Under the pieces are notes generated by a model. The model searched no databases, was not told where the DNA came from, and saw only the letters and a list, made by a program, of their open reading frames with translations. This document shows, piece by piece, positions 47,506 through 55,473 of a stretch of DNA of 64,000 nucleotides. This stretch comes from Rhizobium sp. BK316 (lineage in GTDB: Bacteria > Pseudomonadota > Alphaproteobacteria > Rhizobiales > Rhizobiaceae). The DNA is taken from the NCBI RefSeq assembly GCF_014193695.1, contig NZ_JACHZR010000003.1:124001-188000 (forward strand), in the 5' to 3' direction. A program made the translations under genes and the position numbers. Position 1 is the first letter of the stretch, and each line of letters opens with the position of its first letter.

Positions 47506-48236
47506 TGGCGGCCGGAGAACAGCTTCTCAAGGTTCAGAGCGTCGAGACCTATTACGGCAATATCCGCGCGCTCGCAGGCATCGATGTCGAGGTGAAGAAG
47601 GGCGAGATCGTCAGCCTGATCGGCGCCAACGGCGCCGGCAAGTCGACGCTGATGATGACGATCTGCGGCAGCCCGCAGGCCCGCACCGGCTCGATCATTT
47701 TCGACGGCCAGGACATTACCAAGCTGCCGACGCATGAGATTGCACGGTTGCGTATCGCGCAGTCGCCCGAAGGGCGGCGTATCTTCCCACGCATGACTGT
47801 TCTAGAAAATCTCCAGATGGGCGCTGGTCTCGACAACCTCAAATATTTCAATGAAGACGTCGAGAAGATTTTTACGATGTTCCCACGCTTGAAGGAGCGC
47901 CAGTCGCAGCGCGGCGGCACACTTTCGGGCGGCGAACAGCAGATGCTTTCAATCGGCCGCGCGCTGATGGCGCGTCCGAAGCTGCTGCTGCTTGACGAAC
48001 CCTCGCTCGGCCTTGCGCCGCTGATCGTCAAGGGCATCTTTGAAGCCATAAAGGTGCTGAACGAGAAGGAAGGGCTGACCGTCTTCCTCGTGGAGCAGAA
48101 CGCATTCGCAGCGCTCAAGCTGTCGCACCGTGCCTATGTGCTGGTCAACGGCAAGGTGACGATGAGCGGCAGCGGCAAGGAACTGCTCGCGAATCCCGAG
48201 GTCCGTGCTGCCTATCTCGAAGGCGGGCGGCATTGA
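47505..48236 (+). CDS. livF: Branched-chain amino acid ABC ATPase LivF/BraG
   Basis: 243 residues. Walker A GANGAGKSTLMMTICG, signature LSGGEQQMLSIGRALM, Walker B LLLLDEPSLGLAP, H-loop VEQNAFAAL. Second ATPase of the importer. It overlaps livG by TGATG. A short spacer of 25 bases leads to the small membrane-protein gene. Confidence 0.95.
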   Translation: MAAGEQLLKVQSVETYYGNIRALAGIDVEVKKGEIVSLIGANGAGKSTLMMTICGSPQARTGSIIFDGQDITKLPTHEIARLRIAQSPEGRRIFPRMTVLENLQMGAGLDNLKYFNEDVEKIFTMFPRLKERQSQRGGTLSGGEQQMLSIGRALMARPKLLLLDEPSLGLAPLIVKGIFEAIKVLNEKEGLTVFLVEQNAFAALKLSHRAYVLVNGKVTMSGSGKELLANPEVRAAYLEGGRH

Positions 48237-48261
48237 TCGCGGCAGAAGGGAGAGTTTGATC

Positions 48262-48615
48262 ATGCAGGGACTTTTCTTCGAAAGCGACAGCGGGGTGAAG
48301 CTCGTCATCCGCGCATTCGTGGTGCTTATCGGTTTCTGGACGGCGTGGCGCGCCGGCAGGGCGGTTGCAGACGGCTGGAACAACTATTCGCTGGTTGTCG
48401 TCTACACCTTCCTGCTCGCTTGGGCGATGCAGTTCCTGCATCATGCGCTGTTTGACGGCCCGATGCTCAGCGCCTTCTTCTACATCATCGATTTCGTAAC
48501 TTTGCTGGTCTTCTCGACAGCCGGGTTCCGCTATCGCCGTACCAATCAAATGGTCAACAACTATTACTGGCTGTACGAAAAAACTTCCGCGTTTTCGTGG
48601 AAGGAGAAACATTGA
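48262..48615 (+). CDS. DUF6867-type small membrane protein in the liv operon
   Basis: 117 residues: an N terminus MQGLFFESDSGVKLVIRA followed by about three helices (VIRAFVVLIGFWTAWRAG, VVVYTFLLAWAMQFLHHAL, FFYIIDFVTLLVFSTAGF) and a basic tail. I recognise it as the DUF6867 type, a protein found with branched-chain amino acid transport genes in Rhizobiales; the family call is from memory. AGAAGGGAGAG precedes the ATG at 48262. Position between livF and livK suggests it helps transporter assembly or regulation; not proven. Confidence 0.75.
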   Translation: MQGLFFESDSGVKLVIRAFVVLIGFWTAWRAGRAVADGWNNYSLVVVYTFLLAWAMQFLHHALFDGPMLSAFFYIIDFVTLLVFSTAGFRYRRTNQMVNNYYWLYEKTSAFSWKEKH

Positions 48616-48734
48616 CAGCCCGTTGAAACTAGGCATGAATTGCCTTCAGAGTGGAACAGCTTTCCTGGCGCAGTCAAAGGTGGGGTATGTGTCAGGCCTT
48701 GGAAGAAACCCGCCCAAAAATTGGGAGTAACAAT

Positions 48735-49856
48735 ATGAAGAAGTCTCTCTTGTCAGCGGTGGCACTGACGGCGATCGTTGCGTTCGGCGGCGTCGCACGA
48801 GCTGACATCGTGATCGGCGTTGGCGGCCCGCTGACGGGTCCAAACGCTGCATTCGGCGCCCAGCTTCAGAAGGGTGCCGAGCAGGCAGCCGCTGACATCA
48901 ATGCTGCTGGCGGTATCAACGGCGAGCAGATCAAGATCGAGCTCGGCGACGACGTTTCCGACCCGAAGCAGGGCATCTCCGTTGCCAACAAGTTCGTTGC
49001 TGACGGCGTGAAGTTCGTTATCGGCCACTTCAACTCGGGCGTTTCCATCCCGGCTTCCGAAGTTTACGCAGAAAACGGCATTCTCGAAATCACCCCGGCT
49101 GCTACGAACCCTGTTTTCACCGAGCGTGGCCTGTGGAACACCTTCCGCACCTGCGGCCGTGACGACCAGCAGGGCGCCATCGCCGGCAAGTATCTGGCCG
49201 ACCACTTCAAGGACGCCAAGATCGCCGTCATTCACGACAAGACTCCTTATGGCCAGGGTCTCGCTGACGAAACCAAGAAGGCTCTGAATGCCGCTGGCGT
49301 TACCGAAGCCATGTACGAAGGCGTCAACGTCGGCGACAAGGACTTCTCGGCCCTCATCGCAAAGATGAAGGAAGCCGGCGTTACCATCATTTACTGGGGC
49401 GGTCTGCACACCGAAGCCGGTCTCATCATCCGCCAGTCGGCCGACCAGGGCCTGAAGGCAGCGCTCGTTTCGGGTGACGGTATCGTCTCGAACGAACTTG
49501 CTTCCATCGCTGGTGACGCCGTTGCCGGTACGCTGAACACCTTCGGCCCGGATCCGACGATCAACCCGGCCAACAAGGACCTCGTCGCGAAGTTCAAGGC
49601 TGCCGGCTTCAACCCGGAAGCTTACACGCTCTATTCCTACGCTGCGCTGCAGACGATTGCTGCTGCTGCCAAGGCTGCCGGTTCTACGGACGCTGAAGCG
49701 GTTGCCGCGGCCATGAAGGAAAAGGGTCCGTTCCCGACCGTTCTCGGCGACATCTCCTTTGATGAAAAGGGCGACCCGAAGCTTCCGGGCTACGTCATGT
49801 ATGAATGGAAGAAGGGCGAAGACGGCAAGTACAGCTACTTCCAGAAGGCCGACTAA
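48735..49856 (+). CDS. livK: Branched-chain amino acid ABC substrate-binding protein LivK/BraC
   Basis: 373 residues. Sec signal peptide ([21 protein letters not shown], cleavage about residue 23), mature start [22 protein letters not shown]. The periplasmic binding fold of the Leu/Ile/Val-binding family is present, with [21 protein letters not shown] and a Cys in [12 protein letters not shown]. The ATG at 48735 was chosen for the signal peptide and TGGGAG site. It has a 119-base leader and its own terminator, so a second promoter and high expression are likely. Confidence 0.95.
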   Translation: MKKSLLSAVALTAIVAFGGVARADIVIGVGGPLTGPNAAFGAQLQKGAEQAAADINAAGGINGEQIKIELGDDVSDPKQGISVANKFVADGVKFVIGHFNSGVSIPASEVYAENGILEITPAATNPVFTERGLWNTFRTCGRDDQQGAIAGKYLADHFKDAKIAVIHDKTPYGQGLADETKKALNAAGVTEAMYEGVNVGDKDFSALIAKMKEAGVTIIYWGGLHTEAGLIIRQSADQGLKAALVSGDGIVSNELASIAGDAVAGTLNTFGPDPTINPANKDLVAKFKAAGFNPEAYTLYSYAALQTIAAAAKAAGSTDAEAVAAAMKEKGPFPTVLGDISFDEKGDPKLPGYVMYEWKKGEDGKYSYFQKAD

Positions 49857-49887
49857 TTTCAGCCTCCGGCAGTGAATGCCTCTTATG

Positions 49888-49920
49888 GAAGCCCGGTCAT
49901 CAACCGGGCTTCTTTCGTTT
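49888..49920 (+). terminator. Rho-independent terminator after livK
   Basis: A perfect 10-bp stem (GAAGCCCGGT 49888-49897 with ACCGGGCTTC 49903-49912), loop CATCA, then TTTCGTTT. Confidence 0.85.
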
Positions 49921-50019
49921 TGCCCAGCGGCATCGGATTGGTGCTCGTCAACTCAAAGACCATTCCATTCCCGGCCGGCATGCCCTAAGCCAAGGGCAAA
50001 GGATGGAGGAACCAGATCG

Positions 50020-50988
50020 ATGCCAAGACCCCGCATTCTCGTCACCCGGCGCTGGCCTGCCGCGGTCGAAGCCGTGCTCGTCGAGCGTTTCGACGTAACG
50101 CTCAATACGGATGATGCGCCGCTCGGCGAAAATGAGCTGCGTCAGGCGCTGGCGGATTATGATGCGGTGCTGCCGACCGTCTCCGACAAGCTGCCGGCTG
50201 CGATCTTTGCAGGCGATATCCGCACGAAGATCCTCGGCAATTTCGGGGTCGGCTTCAATCATATCGATATCGCGACCGCCAAAGCGAAAGGCGTTACGGT
50301 GACGAATACGCCGGGCGTTCTCACCGATTGCACTGCCGATATCGCCATGCTGCTCCTGCTGTCCGTCGCGCGCCGCGGCGGGGAAGGCGAGCGGCAGCTA
50401 CGTGCCGGAGAATGGAAGGGCTGGTGCCCGACACATATGATCGGCACGAAGGTGACCGGCAAGACTGTCGGCATCATCGGCTTCGGGCGGATCGGCAAGG
50501 CTTTTGCACAACGCTGCCATTTCGGCTTCGGCATGGATGTCGTGTTCTACAACCGCTCAGAGGTCGATCCGGCTGAAGCGGCGCGCTACGGCGCACGTCA
50601 GCTTGCTTCGGTGGAGGCGGTGCTGGCGACTTCCGATTTCGTTTCCCTGCATTGCCCTGGAGGAGCGGAAAACCGGCATCTGATGAATCCGGCACGGTTC
50701 GCCGCAATGAGGCCGGGCGCTTTCCTCATCAACACTGCGCGCGGTGATGTGGTCGATGAGACGGCACTGATTGCCGCACTTGCCAAAGGCACGATCCGGG
50801 GCGCGGGACTCGACGTCTATGAGGCGGAGCCGCATGTGCTGGAAGCGCTGCGGCGCATGGAGAATGTCGTTCTGCTGCCACATCTCGGCAGTGCTACGCA
50901 GGAAACGCGCACGGCGATGGGGATGAAGGTCGTGGAGAATGTGACCGCCTTCTTCGAGGGGCGGGAAGTGCCGGACCGGGTGGTCTGA
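50020..50988 (+). CDS. D-2-hydroxyacid dehydrogenase (glyoxylate/hydroxypyruvate reductase type)
   Basis: 322 residues. The NAD(P)-binding motif GIIGFGRIGKAFAQR is near residue 153. Catalytic residues appear as Arg in INTARGDVVDE, Glu in DVYEAEP and His in LLPHLGSATQETR. The family reduces glyoxylate or hydroxypyruvate; the closest annotation would be GyaR/GRHPR. The ATG at 50020 follows GGAGGAACC; a longer in-frame start (49876) would overlap the livK terminator. It converges with the response regulator. Confidence 0.9.
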   Translation: MPRPRILVTRRWPAAVEAVLVERFDVTLNTDDAPLGENELRQALADYDAVLPTVSDKLPAAIFAGDIRTKILGNFGVGFNHIDIATAKAKGVTVTNTPGVLTDCTADIAMLLLLSVARRGGEGERQLRAGEWKGWCPTHMIGTKVTGKTVGIIGFGRIGKAFAQRCHFGFGMDVVFYNRSEVDPAEAARYGARQLASVEAVLATSDFVSLHCPGGAENRHLMNPARFAAMRPGAFLINTARGDVVDETALIAALAKGTIRGAGLDVYEAEPHVLEALRRMENVVLLPHLGSATQETRTAMGMKVVENVTAFFEGREVPDRVV

Positions 50989-51007
50989 AGACGCTGCCCT
51001 TCATTTG

Positions 51008-51919
51008 CTACATCTCATGCAAGACATGCGCCGCCTTCACGGCAGCGGATGCCCTGTTTTCCACGCCAAGCTTCACATAGATCTGTTCGAGGTGCTTATT
51101 CACTGTGCGCGCGGACAGGCCGAGAATTTCGCCGATATCGCGATTGGCCTTGCCCTTGGCGATCCACATCAGCACTTCGGACTCGCGCTGCGTCAGTGAA
51201 AAATGCCGGCGCAGGACTTCGTCGTCGCTGCGCTGGTTGGCAGCCGTCAAGCGGAAGAGATATTCGTCGGGGCCGATGGCGCCGAGGAAGGCGAGCTGAA
51301 GAGCGGCCTGACCGACATGAGCGATGGAGATGAGGGCGTCACGTGCGGCGACGGCACGCTCCTTCATCCAGGTGCCGATCGTGCGGGAGACGACCTCCAT
51401 GCCATCGTCGCTTCCCATGGCGGCATTGACGAGGCGGGTGGCCTGCGGCGTGGACCAGTGGATCGCGCCATTTCCCTTCACGGCCAGCAGATGACGACCG
51501 GCGGCATCGAGTGCCACGCGCGCGCTTTGGGCCGAGCGGGCATTGCGCAAGTGAACGCGAATGCGGGCGCGCAGTTCATCGATGTTGATCGGTTTCGACA
51601 GGTAGTCGACTCCGCCCGATTCCAAGGCATGCACGACATGCTCGGTTTCGGTCAGCCCCGTCATGAAGATGACGGGCACCTGGGCGACGGCGGCATTGGC
51701 CTTCAGCCTGCGGCAGGTTTCGAAGCCGTCCATCGAGGGCATGACCGCATCGAGCAGGATGAGATCCGGCGTGATGCGCTCGACGATATTGAGCGCAGCC
51801 GAGCCTGATGTGGCGATCAGCACGGAGAAGCCTGATTGTTCCAACGCGTCGGTCAAAAAGCCGAGCGCCTCAGGCGAATCGTCAACCAGGAGAACGATGT
51901 CGCGAGGAAGCTCAGCCAA
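51008..51919 (-). CDS. LuxR-type (NarL-like) response regulator partner of the permease-kinase
   Basis: 303 residues. The receiver domain (about 5-125) has DDSPEALG and the phospho-acceptor in LILLDAVMPSMDGFE, and the Lys in YLSKPINIDEL. A linker of about 110 residues follows, then a LuxR helix-turn-helix (LTQRESEVLMWIAKGKANRDIGEILGLSARTV). The frame overlaps the kinase gene; I chose TTG 51919 because AAGGGTGA lies at good spacing, with GTG 51928 as the alternative. Translational coupling to the kinase indicates a cognate pair. Confidence 0.85.
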   Translation of the reverse strand: MAELPRDIVLLVDDSPEALGFLTDALEQSGFSVLIATSGSAALNIVERITPDLILLDAVMPSMDGFETCRRLKANAAVAQVPVIFMTGLTETEHVVHALESGGVDYLSKPINIDELRARIRVHLRNARSAQSARVALDAAGRHLLAVKGNGAIHWSTPQATRLVNAAMGSDDGMEVVSRTIGTWMKERAVAARDALISIAHVGQAALQLAFLGAIGPDEYLFRLTAANQRSDDEVLRRHFSLTQRESEVLMWIAKGKANRDIGEILGLSARTVNKHLEQIYVKLGVENRASAAVKAAHVLHEM

Positions 51920-54900
51920 CGGTTTCACCCTTTTCTTCGAATTTGTGCAGGAAATCCATGAAGCCGGCGAGATCGAAAGCGGCGACATAGGAGCGAAGCT
52001 CTTCGGTGAATGGCTGATTTGCCTCCACTTTGGCAAGATCGGCGAGCTTGGCTTCTATGCCCCTGATGTAGCCGATCTCGCCAAGCCGCAGCAGTTCCTG
52101 AACATGTGCGGCCCCCGGGCTTTTCAGCGATATGGCTGCAGGTGCCGAAGCCGGCGCCTGATCGTCGGCATATAGCCATTTCAGGCCGAGATGCAGGGCG
52201 AGCTTATCGCGCAGTTGTTTGATATCGACCGGCTTGCCGATCGCATCATTGTGGCTGTCGTCGCTGTCGCTGTGAGCGGCTGCGTCGCCGATATTGGCTG
52301 ACAACATCACGATCGGCGCGGCGCGTCCCGTCTCACGCAGCCGGGAAACGAGCTGCCAACCGTTCATGCCGGGCATAGAGATATCGACGAGGAAGAGATC
52401 CGGCTCGATGCCTTCGACGAGCGTCAGGCAGTCCAGGCCGCTTGCTGCCGTGAGCACGATGAAATCGAGTGGGACCAGGATTTCGCGCATCATCTCGCGA
52501 TGATCCTCGTTATCATCAACGACGACGATCGTGCGGCGCGGGCCGTCATAGCCGACGATCTTCTTTTCCTGCGGCGGAGCGGCAGGGCGCATCACGGCCG
52601 ACAGCATGAGGCGGACGCGGAAGGTCGAGCCTTTGTTCTTTTCGCTGTCGACCGCGATTTCGCCGCCGAGCGTGTTGGTCAGAAGGCGGGTAATGGTCAG
52701 GCCAAGACCGAGGCCGGGCATGGGCCGCACGCTTTCTGCTTCACCGCGCTGGAAGGGCTCGTAAATGCGCGTCAGATCCTTTTCGGCGATTCCACGGCCG
52801 GTGTCGGAGACGGTGAAGGTCGCGACCTGGCTGCGGTAGCCGACATCGAAGGTGACGCTGCCTTCGTCGGTGAATTTGATGGCATTGGAGAGCAGGTTGA
52901 CGAGGATCTGGCGAAGCCGCTTCTCGTCAGTGCGTACGAACTGCGGCAGAGCCTGCGAGCGGTTGTGGATGAAGGTGAGGCCTTTCGCCTGCGCCTGCGG
53001 CCGGAACATGTCGACGATCTGGTCGAGGAAATCCTGGATGTTGATCTCGTTCGAATAGACCTGCAGGCGGCCGGCTTCGATCTTCGAAATATCCAGAAGG
53101 CCGTCGATCAGGCCGGACAGATGCTCGGCGCTGCGGCGGATGACCTTGATGGAGGATTGACGCGGGGCGGGGATGGTCTCGTCGCGTTCGAGGATCTGGG
53201 CGTAGCCGAGGACGGCATTCAGCGGCGTGCGCAGTTCGTGGCTCAGGCCCACCACGTAGCGGCTCTTGGCGCGGTTGGCGGCTTCGGCCGTTTCCTTGGC
53301 GGTCTGCAGGGCTGCGTCGGTTTTCTTGTGAGCGGCGATTTCCTTGAGCAGAAGCGTGTTCTGGCGGGAGGATTCCTCCTCGGCGACGACACGGCTGTCA
53401 TGGGCGAGCACGTAGAACCAGCAGGCAATGCCGGCGATGACCGAAAAGACGAAGAAGACGATCAGGATGGTGCGGTTGACGACTTCGGCGGTCTCCGGCG
53501 AAGCCGAGGCCACCTGATGGGCGATCATCGCAAGGATCGCGCCGACGGCCGTCAGTGCCAGTGCCACGGCAATGCCATAGCGGCCAAGGCGGGTCGTCAG
53601 TTTCTGGACGATGGTTTCCGGCAGCAGGGTCTTTGCGACGGCGCCGACCTGCGCGTTGAGGCGGGCGTTCGGCTTGCACATGTCGTGGCAACGGCTGTCG
53701 AGCGAGCAGCAGAGCGAGCAGATCGGCGCGGCATAGGCTGGGCACCAGGCCATATCTTCAGGCTCGAAGGGATGTTCGCAGACGGAGCAGTTGATAGTGG
53801 TCAGGTTCTTCCAGGCATGGCGCGGCTTGCGGGCGAGATAGAACTTGCCTTTGGTCGCCCAGGCGAGGGTGGGTGAGGCGATCAGCGCGATCACCAGCGT
53901 GATGTAAGGGGCAAGCGAAGCTGCGATCGAGCCGAAGGTGCCGAAATGGGCGATGAGCGCGAGGCCGGCCGACAGTGTCATGGCGCCGAGGCCGACCGGA
54001 TTGATGTCGTAAAGATGGGCGCGCTTGAACTCGATGCCGGGAGGGGCAAGGCCGAGCGGCTTGTTTATGAAGAGATCGGCCGAGATCGTGCAGAGCCAGG
54101 CCATGGCAACAATCGAGAAGATACCGAGCGTTTCCTCCAGCAGCCGGTAGATGCCGAGTTCCATCAAGAGCAGCGCAATCGCCACATTGAAGACCAGCCA
54201 GATGACGCGGCCGGGATGGCTGTGCGTCAGCCGCGAGAAGAAATTCGACCAGGCGAGCGAGCCGGCATAGGCGTTCATCACGTTGATCTTCAGCTGCGAG
54301 ACCACCACGAAGGCGGCCATCAGCAGCAGGGCGGCATTGTGCCAGGGGATCATGTAGCCGAAGGCAGTCAGGTACATCTGTGCGGGGTCGGCGGCACGGT
54401 CGACCGGCACGCCGGATGTGAAGGTCAGCACCACGAGGAAAGAGCCGGCGAGCAGTTTCGGTGCGCCGATGATGACCCAGCCGGGACCGGCGAGGAAAAC
54501 GGCGAGGCGGTGGCGCCATTTGCGCTGCGGATCCGGCGGCAGGAAGCGCAGGAAGTCCGCCTGTTCGCCGATCTGCGACATGAGCGCGAGGATGACGGCG
54601 GAGGCCGCGCCGAATTCCACAAGATTGAAATCTGCGACCGTGCCGGGCGGGCCGGAGGCATGGCGGATGCCCGCAAAAGCGCGCCAGACATCGAATTGCT
54701 GCCAATCCATCAGGGCGATGAAGATGAAGGGCAGGATATTGAGGACGATCCAAAAGGGCTGGGTCATCAGCTGGAACTTGCTGATGAGGCGCACGCCGTG
54801 CGTGACGAGCGGGATCACCATGACGGCGCTGATGATGTAGCCGATCCACAAGGGAATGCCGAGCGTCAACTCCAGCGCGCCAGACATGATCGAGGCTTCG

Positions 54901-55295
54901 ATTGCAAACAGCATGAAGGTGAAGCTTGCATAGATCAGCGAGGTGATCGTCGAGCCGATGTAACCGAAGCTCGCGCCGCGCGTCAGCAGGTCGATATCGA
55001 CGCCGTGGCGAATGGCATAGCGGCTGATCGGCAGGCCGATCGCGAGCATGGCGATGGAGGCGACGATGATGGCGAAGAAGGCGTTGGTCGTGCCATAGGA
55101 GAGCGTAATCGCGCCGCCGATCGCTTCGAGAGCCAGGAAGGAGATGGCGCCGATCGCTGTCTGCGAGATGCGTTGGGAGGAGAAGCGCCGGGCGCTCTTG
55201 GCTGTAAAGCGCAGCGCGTAGTCTTCAAGCGTTTGGTTGGCGACCCAGCGATTATATTCGCGTCTCACCGGAATGATGCGTTGGCGCGCTGTCAT
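51912..55295 (-). CDS. Hybrid sensor histidine kinase with NCS1-permease N terminus and Cys-rich module
   Basis: 1127 residues. Residues about 1-490 form a permease of the NCS1 nucleobase/allantoin type with about 12 helices, starting REYNRWVANQTLEDYALRFT and RISQTAIGAISFLALEAIGG. A Cys-rich segment with eight Cys (from C503, NCSVCEHPF to CHDMCKP) probably binds zinc. Two more helices (about 570-635) precede a coiled coil and the HisKA domain (SHELRTPLNAVLGY, His686), then HATPase_c (NLLSNAIKF, DTGRGIAEKD, GLGLGLTITR) and a receiver with Asp971 (LFLVDISMPGMNG). A C-terminal tail of about 90 residues follows. AAAGAGGGC precedes the ATG. It probably couples sensing of a nitrogenous solute to the overlapping LuxR-type regulator; ligand unknown. 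Confidence 0.9.
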   Translation of the reverse strand: MTARQRIIPVRREYNRWVANQTLEDYALRFTAKSARRFSSQRISQTAIGAISFLALEAIGGAITLSYGTTNAFFAIIVASIAMLAIGLPISRYAIRHGVDIDLLTRGASFGYIGSTITSLIYASFTFMLFAIEASIMSGALELTLGIPLWIGYIISAVMVIPLVTHGVRLISKFQLMTQPFWIVLNILPFIFIALMDWQQFDVWRAFAGIRHASGPPGTVADFNLVEFGAASAVILALMSQIGEQADFLRFLPPDPQRKWRHRLAVFLAGPGWVIIGAPKLLAGSFLVVLTFTSGVPVDRAADPAQMYLTAFGYMIPWHNAALLLMAAFVVVSQLKINVMNAYAGSLAWSNFFSRLTHSHPGRVIWLVFNVAIALLLMELGIYRLLEETLGIFSIVAMAWLCTISADLFINKPLGLAPPGIEFKRAHLYDINPVGLGAMTLSAGLALIAHFGTFGSIAASLAPYITLVIALIASPTLAWATKGKFYLARKPRHAWKNLTTINCSVCEHPFEPEDMAWCPAYAAPICSLCCSLDSRCHDMCKPNARLNAQVGAVAKTLLPETIVQKLTTRLGRYGIAVALALTAVGAILAMIAHQVASASPETAEVVNRTILIVFFVFSVIAGIACWFYVLAHDSRVVAEEESSRQNTLLLKEIAAHKKTDAALQTAKETAEAANRAKSRYVVGLSHELRTPLNAVLGYAQILERDETIPAPRQSSIKVIRRSAEHLSGLIDGLLDISKIEAGRLQVYSNEINIQDFLDQIVDMFRPQAQAKGLTFIHNRSQALPQFVRTDEKRLRQILVNLLSNAIKFTDEGSVTFDVGYRSQVATFTVSDTGRGIAEKDLTRIYEPFQRGEAESVRPMPGLGLGLTITRLLTNTLGGEIAVDSEKNKGSTFRVRLMLSAVMRPAAPPQEKKIVGYDGPRRTIVVVDDNEDHREMMREILVPLDFIVLTAASGLDCLTLVEGIEPDLFLVDISMPGMNGWQLVSRLRETGRAAPIVMLSANIGDAAAHSDSDDSHNDAIGKPVDIKQLRDKLALHLGLKWLYADDQAPASAPAAISLKSPGAAHVQELLRLGEIGYIRGIEAKLADLAKVEANQPFTEELRSYVAAFDLAGFMDFLHKFEEKGETVG

Positions 55296-55473
55296 GCCCT
55301 CTTTCCGGCGTTCCGGTCAGCTTATCGTCTCCGAGCCACTTTTGGCGGGATGGGCGGGAAAGGCAAGAGGCGGAACGCCGGCAGATTCACAGAACGGCAA
55401 TATTTTTGAAACCGGTCTGTCACATAAGCGCTCTAACTCTCCCGCCGTCCGTTCAACCATCTCGGGTATCACC

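Noticed and set aside
52500..55409. Two long plus-strand open frames opposite the permease-kinase
   Set aside because: Low-complexity acidic translations with no motif; the minus strand codes for a full-length multidomain protein with all catalytic residues.
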